In this document: piece by piece, positions 9,069 through 17,964 of the stretch
How the letters are laid out: every line of letters begins with the position of its first letter
How positions within the stretch are numbered: the first letter of the stretch is position 1
Source of the DNA: Butyricimonas paravirosa
GTDB taxonomy: Bacteria; Bacteroidota; Bacteroidia; Bacteroidales; Marinifilaceae
Direction of reading: 5' to 3'
Assembly: GCF_032878955.1 (NCBI RefSeq)
Contig: NZ_CP043839.1
Location: 310,001 to 374,000, forward strand
DNA length: 64,000 nt
Notes under the pieces: model-generated
Database searches by the model: none
The model's input: the letters and a program-made list of their open reading frames with translations, nothing else
Told to the model about the DNA's origin: nothing
Position numbers and translations under genes: made by a program

Positions 9069-10877
9069 TCATTTTTTAAAATCCCGATCAACAACTTGTA
9101 AATAAGCTTTCAATAACTCTCCATCTTGGGGATTGGTGTTAGGTCCTATCGGCTTTTTGGTTTTCAGATCATAAATGTATGCCCCGTTATTCGTCACCAC
9201 TGCCGCCGCATTCGTGAAAGAATAAAAAGCAAAAGGTTTGGCCGTCGGGTTCAACAGATTCTTGCTGTAATGGAATGCCTCGGCGTTCATTCCCAACTGG
9301 GCAAACAATGTTGCCACCATATCGGTCTGAGATCCCAATGTATTGACCACGGAATCCTGCACGTTCATCGCTCCTCCCGTGAAGATCATCGGAATTCGAT
9401 AAGCCTCCGGCAAATGAGGTTGTAAATTCCCCACGTGACGGGTTCCATGATCGGCTACCAGCACGAATAAGGTATTATCCCAAAGCCCCGATTTCTTACA
9501 CTTTTCAAAGAATTTCCCCAAGCATTGATCCGTGTAAGCAATCGCATTCTTCAACTTAGAACCATTATCGTCTCCCGGAATCTTTGTCTCCATAGGAACG
9601 ATAAAGGGTTCATGACTACTCATAGTGAACGCCATGTACATGAACGGTACTTGGGCAATTCGTAAATCTTCGTAAAGACGATCAAGCATATACCCGTCAT
9701 GTACCCCCCATTTGAAACGGTTCTCGATGGCCTCACCCGAAAAATCATCCTCGGTAACTGTACCCTGAAAACTCATGGTCACGTAAGAACGGAAACCGCC
9801 AAAATTGAGATCCCCTGCATAATAAAAACGAGTAGAGTATCCTTCTGTTTCGAAATTCAGCGGGAAACGGGGTTGTTCATAAGTCTTGTTCGGGTATTTC
9901 AACATGGATGCATTCGGATAAGCGGGGAAACCGCTGATCACCCCCAAAATACCCCGGTCTGAACGATTTCCGGTTGCGTATATATTAGAGAAAAATATCC
10001 CTTCCTTGGCTATTGCTTGTAAATTCGGCATGGCGTCCCAAGCGTTTAATGTGAATGTTTCCAACAAGAGTACCACCACGTTAGGTTTATCGGTTTTCAA
10101 TACCTTGGGATAATCTCCCGTTTCCACATACACACTATCCACCAACTGTTGAGCCTTATCCTCCGGCATAAAAGCATAATTTCCTTTTACCTTGTCAATA
10201 TGCATTACCTCGTACAGGAAGTTCCATACCGGATTAACCGCAGCCTGATTCGCGTACATATTTTTGTTATTGAAAAACACGAAACTCACGTTCATTGGGG
10301 CCACGTTGAAACCGCCTCTCACGGGAATAAACGCAACACCACCTAAAATAAGATATACGACACCATGCCATAATGCCTCTCGTCTGTCCGCACGAAGAGT
10401 CTTGGCCACCCAACGGCGGTAAATCGCATAAAAAACAGCCACCATGACTGCATAGAGTAACAAGAGCAACAGAATCAACCCCGTCGGAGTTGAAGCCATC
10501 GCCTCTCCGGGTGTCTTCAAGTAAAACAAGGGAGTTGCATCCATGTGATACCCCCAATTCTTGAATAATTCCAGATCTCCCACGATAATCAGACTCGATA
10601 CCACTAAAAGCAAAAGCGTCAGGCAGGAGAAAATACGTCTCAATATTTTTGCGGATAAAAAGACACCGATTGCCATCAGAACACAGGACAACAAAATCAC
10701 GTATCCGCCAAACGAAAGATCCATGCGGAACCCTTTGGCAAAGATCATCATGTAATCATGTCCGGTAAGAGTGGCCGTCTCCTTGTATTGATATATCAAG
10801 AACACCACCTTGGCCACCCATGAAAATACAATCCAAAAGAGATAGTATTTTAGCAAAAACAGTAATTTATCACGCAT
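9069..10877 (-). CDS. LtaS/MdoB-family membrane sulfatase
   Basis: A 602-residue protein with five predicted membrane helices in the first 190 residues and a C-terminal alkaline-phosphatase/sulfatase fold domain. The domain starts with the metal-binding stretch VVLLLETFTLNAWD, contains the probable nucleophile region ATGNRSDRGILG and ends with VADHGTRHVGN. The family transfers or hydrolyses phosphoglycerol or phosphoethanolamine head groups at the outer face of the inner membrane. A Gram-negative Bacteroidota cell has no lipoteichoic acid, so the acceptor is likely another envelope glycan or lipid. It is separated from dnaB upstream by a dispersed repeat. Confidence 0.9.
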   Translation of the reverse strand: MRDKLLFLLKYYLFWIVFSWVAKVVFLIYQYKETATLTGHDYMMIFAKGFRMDLSFGGYVILLSCVLMAIGVFLSAKILRRIFSCLTLLLLVVSSLIIVGDLELFKNWGYHMDATPLFYLKTPGEAMASTPTGLILLLLLLYAVMVAVFYAIYRRWVAKTLRADRREALWHGVVYLILGGVAFIPVRGGFNVAPMNVSFVFFNNKNMYANQAAVNPVWNFLYEVMHIDKVKGNYAFMPEDKAQQLVDSVYVETGDYPKVLKTDKPNVVVLLLETFTLNAWDAMPNLQAIAKEGIFFSNIYATGNRSDRGILGVISGFPAYPNASMLKYPNKTYEQPRFPLNFETEGYSTRFYYAGDLNFGGFRSYVTMSFQGTVTEDDFSGEAIENRFKWGVHDGYMLDRLYEDLRIAQVPFMYMAFTMSSHEPFIVPMETKIPGDDNGSKLKNAIAYTDQCLGKFFEKCKKSGLWDNTLFVLVADHGTRHVGNLQPHLPEAYRIPMIFTGGAMNVQDSVVNTLGSQTDMVATLFAQLGMNAEAFHYSKNLLNPTAKPFAFYSFTNAAAVVTNNGAYIYDLKTKKPIGPNTNPQDGELLKAYLQVVDRDFKK

Positions 10878-10908
10878 AGATTAATTTTAGATTTTAAATT
10901 TTAGATTG

Positions 10909-11040
10909 AACTCCTCCGTCAGCTTCGCTGCCACCTCCTCTATAAACAGAGGAGGAGCTGGTGACTCTTCCCAAAAATGAAGAGTAACTCAACTCTCCCT
11001 CTGTTTATAGAGGGAGTACCCCGAAGGGGGGAGGGAGTTT
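10909..11040. repeat. Dispersed hairpin element, copy B
   Basis: Reading the reverse complement gives the same sequence order as the inner part of the element at 5101-5235: a CCCTCC(C)5-6TTCGGGG hairpin, the CTCTATAAACAGAG hairpin, a variable middle, then the opposed CTCTGTTTATAGAG hairpin and a GACGGAGGAGTT end. The outer 17-bp inverted repeat of copy A is absent here. It lies between dnaB and the sulfatase gene, with AT-rich TTTAGATTTTAAATTTTAG repeats at one side and TTTTCAATT repeats at the other. Confidence 0.75.
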
Positions 11041-11079
11041 ATTTTTCATATTCAATTCTCCATTTTCAATTTTCAATTA

Positions 11080-12621
11080 TTAAAACGGTGCTTTACTACT
11101 ATTCGCCGGATTCTCGAAACTCTTGCCTCCCTCCTGGAAATCGGAATCCAATTGTGGCATTTGTGGAGCCGCATCCTCGTTCATCCGGGAGCCGAAAGTA
11201 ACCGTCTTCACGGTAGAACCTCCCGATGCAAACGGAGAAACTTCTTCCAAATCACAGAATTGTGCCAACTCGTTACGGAACCGCAACTGAATCTCCCCTA
11301 CCGCACCGTTACGATGTTTGGCTATAATAATATCGGCAATTCCTTTCAAGCTGTTTCCCATACTGTCCTCCATGATCCCGTAACGTTCCGGACGGTGAAT
11401 GAAAAGCACCATATCGGCATCCTGCTCGATGGCCCCGGATTCACGCAAGTCAGACAACATCGGTTTCTTGGCATCTCCCGTACGTTGCTCAACACCACGA
11501 TTCAACTGGGACAAGGCGATCACCGGTATATTTAATTCCTTGGCAATAATTTTCAACTGCCGCGAAATCATACTTACCTCCTGTTCCCGGTTTCCCCGCA
11601 TATCCGCCCCGGCAGTCATCAACTGCAAATAGTCGATAATCAACACCTTGATTCCGTATCTTTGTTGCAGACGGCGACACTTGGCCCTCAACTCGAATAT
11701 AGAGAGGGCTGGGGTATCATCCACGTATATCGGGGCCTTGATCAAGGCCTTAATTTTCGAGTGTAACTGTTGCCACTCTTCCTCGCTTAACTTACCATTA
11801 CGTATTTTCTCGGAACCCAACTCGGTCTCGCTAGCAATCAGACGGTTCACTAACTGCACCGAAGACATCTCCAAAGAGAATAAAGCAATGGGCTGGTTAT
11901 GGTTCACCGCCATATTCCGGGTCATGGACAACACGAATGCTGTTTTACCCATAGAGGGACGGGCGGCAATAATCACGAGGTCGGAAGGCTGCCAACCGGA
12001 AGTCACTTCATCCAAAGCGTTGAACCCGGAAGGAACCCCACTCAATCCATCTGCACGTTTACCGGCAATCTCTATTCCCTTGATCGCTTCATCAATCAAA
12101 GCATTAATAGCCGTTGTCTCTTTTTTTATATTTCCCTCGGCAATTTCGAACACCTGCTTTTGGGCCATATCCACCAAGTCGGCCACGTCTGTTGCCTCGT
12201 CGTATGCCTTGTTCTGTATATCGGTACATACCCGGATCAATTCCCTCTGGATATATTTCTGTACCACAATACGGGCGTGGAACTCGATATGAGCCGCAGA
12301 TGCCACCTTCGAAGTCAGTTGAGCCAAATAGTAATATCCCCCGATCTCTTCCAGTTCCCCCAAACGTTTCATCTCCTCGCTCACGGTAAGAATATCCACC
12401 GGTTCGTTATTCAAGGAAAGGTTTTGAATTCCCCTGTATATCTTTTGATGTGCCTCCTTATAAAAACATTCCGGTTTCAAGAAGTCACTCACGGTAATAA
12501 ACGCATCCTTCTCCAACATCAGAGATCCCAAGATAGCCTCCTCCAGATCCACGGCCTGCGGTGGCATTTTCCCGTATTCGGTTTGTAATGACTTGTAATT
12601 ATACTCCGGTTTCTTCGCCAT
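11080..12621 (-). CDS. dnaB: Replicative DNA helicase DnaB
   Basis: A 513-residue hexameric helicase that unwinds DNA at the replication fork. The N-terminal domain begins PPQAVDLEEAILGSLMLEKDA, a linker follows, and the RecA-like C-terminal domain carries Walker A (AARPSMGKTAF) and Walker B (VLIIDYLQLM), with LSQLNRGVEQR and SDLRESGAIEQDAD downstream. The acidic, low-complexity C-terminal tail of about 50 residues is typical of Bacteroidota. The start is one base after the stop of the exonuclease gene, so the two are in one operon. No intein is present. Confidence 0.97.
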   Translation of the reverse strand: MAKKPEYNYKSLQTEYGKMPPQAVDLEEAILGSLMLEKDAFITVSDFLKPECFYKEAHQKIYRGIQNLSLNNEPVDILTVSEEMKRLGELEEIGGYYYLAQLTSKVASAAHIEFHARIVVQKYIQRELIRVCTDIQNKAYDEATDVADLVDMAQKQVFEIAEGNIKKETTAINALIDEAIKGIEIAGKRADGLSGVPSGFNALDEVTSGWQPSDLVIIAARPSMGKTAFVLSMTRNMAVNHNQPIALFSLEMSSVQLVNRLIASETELGSEKIRNGKLSEEEWQQLHSKIKALIKAPIYVDDTPALSIFELRAKCRRLQQRYGIKVLIIDYLQLMTAGADMRGNREQEVSMISRQLKIIAKELNIPVIALSQLNRGVEQRTGDAKKPMLSDLRESGAIEQDADMVLFIHRPERYGIMEDSMGNSLKGIADIIIAKHRNGAVGEIQLRFRNELAQFCDLEEVSPFASGGSTVKTVTFGSRMNEDAAPQMPQLDSDFQEGGKSFENPANSSKAPF

Positions 12622-12622
12622 A

Positions 12623-13195
12623 TTAAATCACTTTTAACTCTTTCAATTTCCAGAAACAACGAACAGTTGCCCGCACGTCCGCCAAAGCATCATGAGCATT
12701 CTCGAATCCCTCCCCGAACAGAACCTGGTGTAACTCGGATAATTTCGGAGATTTGAATCCCTGTTTTCCACCCGGCAATTTACAATAATTCGTGGACATT
12801 TTCATCGTACAGTATTTCGGTTTCAGAAATAAAGAAGTCATCATCCGTTTCCGCTCGAATTCAGCCCCCACAATACATTCGTCAAAACTGATATTATGCC
12901 CGATCAAGGCATAGGCCACATCTATCTTATCCGAAAACAGCTCCAAGGTGGATAACAAATCTTGCCCTTCCTCTTGGGCTTTTATCGTGGTAATCCCGTG
13001 TACACGGGATGCCTCCACCGGAATAGAAAAACCTTCCGGTTTAATAATATCGCTACGTTCCTCGATAATATTCCCCTTATCGTCACACATAATCCACGCA
13101 AGCTGCACCAATCGGGGCCAATTATCAACGTCCGTCACGGGAGCATTCCAACGCTGCGGAAGTCCCGTCGTTTCCGTGTCAAAAAATAAAAACAT
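12623..13195 (-). CDS. DnaQ-like 3'-5' exonuclease
   Basis: A 190-residue DEDDh exonuclease. The motifs are FFDTETTGLP (Exo I), GHNISFDECIVGAEF (Exo II) and HDALADVRATVRCF (Exo III, with the catalytic His and Asp). It resembles the epsilon proofreading subunit and related stand-alone exonucleases. It is encoded immediately ahead of dnaB with a one-base gap, which supports a replication or repair role. Whether it is the true polymerase III epsilon subunit cannot be decided from sequence alone. Confidence 0.92.
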   Translation of the reverse strand: MFLFFDTETTGLPQRWNAPVTDVDNWPRLVQLAWIMCDDKGNIIEERSDIIKPEGFSIPVEASRVHGITTIKAQEEGQDLLSTLELFSDKIDVAYALIGHNISFDECIVGAEFERKRMMTSLFLKPKYCTMKMSTNYCKLPGGKQGFKSPKLSELHQVLFGEGFENAHDALADVRATVRCFWKLKELKVI

Positions 13196-13206
13196 CTTTA
13201 CTATAT

Positions 13207-13273
13207 TTACGATTTATGACTTACGATTTATGATTTTCTTTACCACGCCTACACCTGAAATCATAAATCGTAA
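13207..13273. repeat. Paired TTACGATTTATGA repeats
   Basis: TTACGATTTATGA occurs twice in direct orientation (13208-13220 and 13221-13233) and once inverted. The stretch TTACGATTTATGATTT at 13221-13236 is a perfect 16-bp match to the reverse complement of 13258-13273. It fills the space between fabI and the exonuclease gene and could form a hairpin in the transcript. Confidence 0.6.
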
Positions 13274-13281
13274 ATCCGAAA

Positions 13282-14118
13282 TTATTTCGTTTCGCCGTTT
13301 TCAAAACTCTTGTTATACTGGTGCATAGCCCGGTAGCTCATACCCATGCTGGAGAACCCACCATCGTGGAACAAATTCTGCATGGTCACTTTACGGGTCA
13401 AGTCAGAGAACAAGGTAATACAATAATTCGCACACTCGTCTGCCGAGGCATTTCCCAACGGGGACATCCGTTCTGCAAAATCAATCAGAGAGTCAAAACC
13501 TTTAATACCGCTACCAGCCGTGGTTACCGTCGGGGATTGTGAAATCGTATTGACACGAACCCGCTTTTCCCGTCCGTAAATATACCCGAAACTACGAGCG
13601 ATAGACTCCAACATCGCTTTGGCATCCGCCATGTCATTATATTCGAACATGGTACGCTGTGCAGCCACGTATGAAAGCGCCACAACAGACCCCCATTCAT
13701 TAATCGCGTCCAATTTCTTTGCCGTCTGGAGAACCTTATGGAAAGAAATAGCCGAAATATCCAATGTTTTTTGTAAAAAATCGTAATCCAGATTATCGTA
13801 AGGACGTTTTTTTCTCACGTTCAACGACATGGCTACCGAGTGTAATATAAAATCAATCTTCCCACCCAACAATTCCATCGCTTCTTTAAATAAACGCTCC
13901 AAATCTTCCTCACTAGTTGCATCTGCAGGAATCAATGGAACATTATTCTTCTCCGCGAAATCCTTGATCTGTCCCATCCGGATAGATAATTCAGTGTTCG
14001 TCAACACGATCTCGGCCCCCTCTTCCAAACATTTCTCCGCCACTTTCCACGCAATGGACATCTCATTCAACGCACCGAATATTATCCCCTTTTTTCCTTT
14101 CAATAAATTGTAACTCAT
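13282..14118 (-). CDS. fabI: Enoyl-[acyl-carrier-protein] reductase FabI
   Basis: A 278-residue short-chain dehydrogenase that performs the last reduction of each fatty-acid elongation cycle using NAD(P)H. It has the altered Rossmann glycine motif typical of FabI (GKKGIIFGALNEMSIAWKVA), and the catalytic YxxMxxAK arrangement appears as EYNDMADAKAMLE. The substrate loop contains SPTVTTAGSGIKGF. The length is slightly above the usual 260. It lies downstream of recN, 34 bases away, on the same strand. Confidence 0.96.
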   Translation of the reverse strand: MSYNLLKGKKGIIFGALNEMSIAWKVAEKCLEEGAEIVLTNTELSIRMGQIKDFAEKNNVPLIPADATSEEDLERLFKEAMELLGGKIDFILHSVAMSLNVRKKRPYDNLDYDFLQKTLDISAISFHKVLQTAKKLDAINEWGSVVALSYVAAQRTMFEYNDMADAKAMLESIARSFGYIYGREKRVRVNTISQSPTVTTAGSGIKGFDSLIDFAERMSPLGNASADECANYCITLFSDLTRKVTMQNLFHDGGFSSMGMSYRAMHQYNKSFENGETK

Positions 14119-14152
14119 AAAACTGTATTAAATTAAAAAATTCTTTCTACTA

Positions 14153-15811
14153 TTAAAATTGACCGAGTAGCAACCGGGCATTCTCCAACGCTGCATCACT
14201 GACAACACTCCCGCTGATCATTCCGGCTATTTCCGCCACCCGCTCTTCATCTGTTAAACGACGGATACGGGAAATTGTTCCCACCTGATCGTCTTCTTTA
14301 TATACCTTAAAGTGGTGATCTCCCGCCGCGGCAATCTGGGGCAGATGGGAAATACTGATCACCTGCATCCGGCGAGCCATCTCTTTCATCATCTCAGCCA
14401 TCCGGTGAGCGATTTCCCCGGAAACCCCCGTGTCAATCTCATCAAAGATAATGACCGGCAATTGTTTCGTGCGGGACAGGATATACTTCAGCGACAACAT
14501 CAACCGGGAAATTTCTCCCCCGGACGCCACTTTTACCAGTTCTCCCGGCTCCTGATTCTTGTTCGCCGAAAACAAGAAACTCACGTCATCTTTTCCCGTC
14601 GTCGTAAAATGATCCAACGGGGTGATCATAACCTTAAACACGGCATGTTTAATCCCCATGCTTACCAGCAATCCCCGCATCTCTTCTCTCAATTTCTCCT
14701 CCGACGCCACACGGGCTTTATGTAGCTTACCCGCCAACGAATCCATTTCCGTCTCCACGGACTTAATTTGTTTTTCCAATATTTCGATCTGTTCCGCAAA
14801 GGATTGTATTCCTTTCAACTTCTTCCCTAACTCCTCCTTTAAAGCGATCAGTTCCTCGACTTTTTCCAACCGGTGCTTGTGTAGCAAATCATACATCACG
14901 TTCAACCGCTCGTTGATCACGTCGACTCTTGCCGGGTTGTATTCCACCCGTTCCGCCATCCGTTCCGATTCATCGGCTATATCTTCCAGTTCGAGAATCA
15001 CCGAACTCAGACGTTGCTCGTAGTCGGCAGCCTCTTTCACGATCCCCTCCAATGTCGCCATCCGATTCTTCACCCCTTTCAAGGCCTGAATAACGGGATT
15101 ATCCGATTCCGTTAATACATACGTCGATTCGGAAAAGGCAGATTTAATATTCTCCGCGTTATTCAACACGGCCAGCTCTTCCTCCAACTCCTGCTGTTCT
15201 CCTTCTCGCAGACGGGCTTCATCCAGCTGGTTAAACTGGAATTTCAAATAATCTTCCTCTTGCTCGGCCTCTTTTGCCCGCTGTTTTAGTGAAGTCAGTT
15301 CTGACAACAATCCCTGTCGACGGGTATATTTTACCCGGTAATCTTTCAACAACGCTTGATTACCGCAAAAAGCATCCAGTATTTCCAATTGATATTCCGG
15401 TTGCCCGATAAGTAAGGACTGATGCTGCGAATGCACGTCGATCAAGAAGCTCCCGAACTCTTTCAATAATTTGTTATTTACGGGAGTATCATTAATAAAC
15501 GCCCTCGATTTGCCGTCTGCCGTCAATTCTCGTCTCACGACCACCTCGTCGTCATAATCCAAGTCATTATCAGCAAACCATTGCTGTAAATCGTACCCCA
15601 CGACATCATACGTGATCTCGACCACGCATTTTCTGTTCTTATCCATAATGGCTGCAACATCAGCCCGCTGTCCCAACGTCAGCCCGATCGCACCCAACAA
15701 AATGGATTTTCCCGCACCTGTTTCCCCGGTAATAATCGTAAATCCCTTCTCTAGCTCGATATTCGTTTTATCGATCAAAGCGTAATTTCCTATATGGATG
15801 TTCTTTATCAT
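14153..15811 (-). CDS. recN: DNA repair protein RecN
   Basis: A 552-residue SMC-like ATPase that acts in double-strand break repair. Walker A is ITGETGAGKSILLGAIGL near the N-terminus. The central third is coiled coil, and the C-terminal part carries the signature (VASGGEISRLMLSLK) and Walker B (PVIIFDEIDTGVSGEIA). I place the start at the internal ATG at 15811 (MIKNIHIGNYALID), which matches the family N-terminus; the frame is open to an ATG at 15838 that adds nine unusual residues. It diverges from nusB. Confidence 0.95.
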   Translation of the reverse strand: MIKNIHIGNYALIDKTNIELEKGFTIITGETGAGKSILLGAIGLTLGQRADVAAIMDKNRKCVVEITYDVVGYDLQQWFADNDLDYDDEVVVRRELTADGKSRAFINDTPVNNKLLKEFGSFLIDVHSQHQSLLIGQPEYQLEILDAFCGNQALLKDYRVKYTRRQGLLSELTSLKQRAKEAEQEEDYLKFQFNQLDEARLREGEQQELEEELAVLNNAENIKSAFSESTYVLTESDNPVIQALKGVKNRMATLEGIVKEAADYEQRLSSVILELEDIADESERMAERVEYNPARVDVINERLNVMYDLLHKHRLEKVEELIALKEELGKKLKGIQSFAEQIEILEKQIKSVETEMDSLAGKLHKARVASEEKLREEMRGLLVSMGIKHAVFKVMITPLDHFTTTGKDDVSFLFSANKNQEPGELVKVASGGEISRLMLSLKYILSRTKQLPVIIFDEIDTGVSGEIAHRMAEMMKEMARRMQVISISHLPQIAAAGDHHFKVYKEDDQVGTISRIRRLTDEERVAEIAGMISGSVVSDAALENARLLLGQF

Positions 15812-15841
15812 TCCTACAACCTTTATTGCATAAATCATGCG

Positions 15842-15897
15842 AAAGTACTAATAATTTTCCATTTTCAATTTTCCGTTTTCAATTTAATTAGTACTTT
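15842..15897. promoter_or_regulatory. Divergent recN/nusB promoters within an inverted repeat
   Basis: AAAGTACTAAT (15842-15852) and ATTAGTACTTT (15887-15897) are perfect 11-bp reverse complements. Each arm carries a -7 box: TACTTTTG at 15892-15899 for nusB (33 bases before its ATG) and TACTTTCG on the other strand at 15841-15848 for recN. The space between is filled by repeats of the TTTTCAATTTTC type. The position of the nusB box also rules out the upstream in-frame ATG at 15794 as the nusB start. Confidence 0.55.
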
Positions 15898-15931
15898 TGC
15901 GCACCGGTTTAAACATATAGTTCTTTATAAA

Positions 15932-16879
15932 ATGACAAGTAGAAGATTAATTAGAATTAAAGTTTTACAGCTTTTATATTCTTACACGAAGAAAGAGGGA
16001 GTGACAATTACGGAAGTGGAAAGAGATTTGTTCAAAAGTATAACCAAAAGTACGGATTTATACTACCACGTTTTCCTCTTAATCACGGAAATCCAACGTC
16101 GTGCATTCTTAAAAATAGATGCTGCCCGTAATCGGAAACTTGCATCACAAAGAGAGTTAAACCCGAACACCCGCTTTATTGACAACCCGGTAATCAATCA
16201 AATTGCCAATAACCGGAAATTCAAGACCTATGTTTCCACGAATTTGGTTTCTTTGAACGAGTGTCAAGACGTGGTCGCCTTGCTGCATGACCGCATGATG
16301 GAAATGGATTTTTTCAAGCTTTACATGTCCAAACCCAGCGTGACTTACGAGGATCACAAGAAACTCGTGCTTGACATGATCTCGGAATTAATCGCAGAAG
16401 ATGAAGATTTCGACCAAGCCATGGAAGAAAAGAATATTTTCTGGAATGACGATTTCGAACTCGTGTTAAGCATCGTGTACAAAACGGTGAAGAATATGAA
16501 AGAAAGCTATTCAGAAGACACCGTTTTCTTTATCTCTTTATATAACGAGGAAGAAGACTTGAGTTTTGCGAAAACCCTGTTCCGGAAGTCCATTCTCGAT
16601 ATGAAGGAAAACCTGGAATTAGTGGATCAGTTCACTACCAACTGGGAACTCGACCGAATTTCCGACATGGATAAACTAATCATGGATGCGGCAATCTGCG
16701 AGCTGAAATATTTCCCCTCTATCCCCGTGAAGGTGACTCTGGACGAGTATATCGAGATTTCCAAGAACTATTGTTCCCCGAAAAGTAGCGGGTTTATTAA
16801 TGGTGTTCTCGACAAAACCGTGGCTCTTCTGAAAGAAAAGAATGAAATCAGAAAAGTCGGTCGAGGTTTGATGGAGTAA
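15932..16879 (+). CDS. nusB: Transcription antitermination protein NusB
   Basis: A 315-residue protein of the long NusB form found in Bacteroidota. The N-terminus MTSRRLIRIKVLQLLYSY is typical, and the C-terminal half has the conserved NusB core (NWELDRISDMDKLIMDAAICELKY, then PVKVTLDEYIEISKNY and SSGFINGVLD). NusB joins NusE on boxA RNA to prevent premature termination on rRNA operons. The start at 15932 is chosen from the family N-terminus and a -7 promoter box at 15892. A GC-rich hairpin element follows the stop codon. Confidence 0.94.
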   Translation: MTSRRLIRIKVLQLLYSYTKKEGVTITEVERDLFKSITKSTDLYYHVFLLITEIQRRAFLKIDAARNRKLASQRELNPNTRFIDNPVINQIANNRKFKTYVSTNLVSLNECQDVVALLHDRMMEMDFFKLYMSKPSVTYEDHKKLVLDMISELIAEDEDFDQAMEEKNIFWNDDFELVLSIVYKTVKNMKESYSEDTVFFISLYNEEEDLSFAKTLFRKSILDMKENLELVDQFTTNWELDRISDMDKLIMDAAICELKYFPSIPVKVTLDEYIEISKNYCSPKSSGFINGVLDKTVALLKEKNEIRKVGRGLME

Positions 16880-16883
16880 TACT

Positions 16884-16957
16884 ACCCCCTCCAGCTCCCC
16901 CTTACACAGGGGGAGAGCTGATTACCAGGCGGTTTCCCTTCCGTGTAACGAGGGTTA
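16884..16957. repeat. Opposed-hairpin element, distant relative
   Basis: Directly after nusB are a hairpin CAGCTCCCCCTTACACAGGG... and, about 40 bases on, the inverted pattern CCCTTCCGTGTAACGAGGG. The layout (C-rich stem, AT-rich loop with ACA, G-rich stem, then the same thing reversed) matches the elements near 5.1 and 10.9 kb, but the loop reads TTACACA instead of TATAAACA. It may serve as the nusB terminator. Confidence 0.5.
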
Positions 16958-17007
16958 GAGACCGTAGCTATTTCACAAATTCAACTTTTGGGTTACTCCT
17001 TTTCTGT

Positions 17008-17448
17008 TCATGAATTTCGTTTGAATCTATCCCAGAATGTTTTCCGTTTTTCTGTCTTTGGCGCTTTCAAGCGATTCATTTCCTTTCTTTCCTGAGAACG
17101 TCGAAATGCCGTCTTGATACGCCATTCCACTTCTTGCGAGTTACGAGTTCCTTTATCAATACACTCATCAACACCCTCATTCAAAAGGCTGTAATCCGGC
17201 AGGCCGCTATACATCACGATGGCAATATCATCTCCCGTTTCCCTAACAAGACGCATCACTTCTTCACCTTGCATTTTCGGCATATCTCCATCTAGAAGTA
17301 ATAAATCATAACGACCTTTTTGATATTCGTCCCAAGCTTCCTGTCCATCCTCTACCGAGGATACGTTAAATCCACACTCTTTTAAACGCCTAATTTCAAA
17401 TTTCCGTGTAAACTCATCATCTTCCGCATACAAAATCTTAATTTTCAT
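17008..17448 (-). CDS. Stand-alone response regulator receiver protein
   Basis: A 146-residue CheY-like receiver domain with no output domain. The acidic pocket is ED-D at residues 9-11, the phospho-acceptor is Asp53 in LLLLDGDMP, the switch Ser81 is in VMYSG and the conserved Lys99 is in CIDKGT. A basic tail of about 30 residues follows (RRSQERKEMNR through RFKRNS). No histidine kinase is encoded in the window, so its partner is elsewhere. It could relay phosphate or act by protein contact. Confidence 0.88.
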   Translation of the reverse strand: MKIKILYAEDDEFTRKFEIRRLKECGFNVSSVEDGQEAWDEYQKGRYDLLLLDGDMPKMQGEEVMRLVRETGDDIAIVMYSGLPDYSLLNEGVDECIDKGTRNSQEVEWRIKTAFRRSQERKEMNRLKAPKTEKRKTFWDRFKRNS

Positions 17449-17900
17449 ATCTCACGTATTTAGTTATTCTTTCAACAAAGGAAAGGTTTATTTTTCTAAT
17501 ATAAAGAATTCAAATATGATAAAATTATGAGAATTTTCAGAGAATAGAGATCCGGACACCCCGACCTATTTCAACATTGTCTCACCGTAGTCTCACGCTT
17601 AGCATCATTAAATATCGGGTACAAATCAACTGGAAGTTACCGTCCCCGCCTCGGTAAGTTATCGTTAACTTATCGAATACTTATCGAATAGTTACGCCTG
17701 AGACTCTAGTGAGAGTATACTGAGAACCAAGAGAATAACTAACAAAATAAAAGCAATCAATGCTTGTCGTGTGAAACATTAATTAACAATAGCGACATGA
17801 TATTAATTACATATCAAAATATACCATCCGCCATACATGACAGTACTAATTCATTTTTTTGATTCACGAAAGAAGATTTCAAAATTAAGAAAATAATAAT

Positions 17901-17921
17901 AATTCGCTTTTTTTGCGAATT
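17901..17921. promoter_or_regulatory. Probable HigA operator
   Basis: AATTCGC, seven T bases, then GCGAATT form a perfect 7-bp inverted repeat. It overlaps the TTTG-like -33 box of the toxin-antitoxin promoter, which is where an antitoxin would repress its own operon. The assignment to HigA is inference from position and symmetry. Confidence 0.6.
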
Positions 17922-17944
17922 ACAGATACAAATCATTATATTTG
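17912..17944 (+). promoter_or_regulatory. higBA promoter
   Basis: TTTG at 17912-17915 and TATATTTG at 17937-17944 are separated by 21 bases, matching the Bacteroidota TTTG-N19-21-TAnnTTTG layout. The ATG of the toxin gene is at 17965. Confidence 0.65.
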
Positions 17945-17964
17945 CATAGTCAAAGAACAATATC

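Larger units (their letters stand above)
17449..17964. other. Gene-free stretch with small repeats
   Basis: I see no credible coding region in these 516 bases. They hold a hairpin TAAGTTA-TCGT-TAACTTA followed by a repeated ACTTATCGAATA unit (around 17655-17690), a repeated GTCTCAC (around 17579-17600) with a partly complementary GAGACTCTAGTGAGAG downstream, and a very AT-rich part from 17780. The higher-coordinate end holds the promoter and operator of the toxin-antitoxin pair. Confidence 0.5.
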
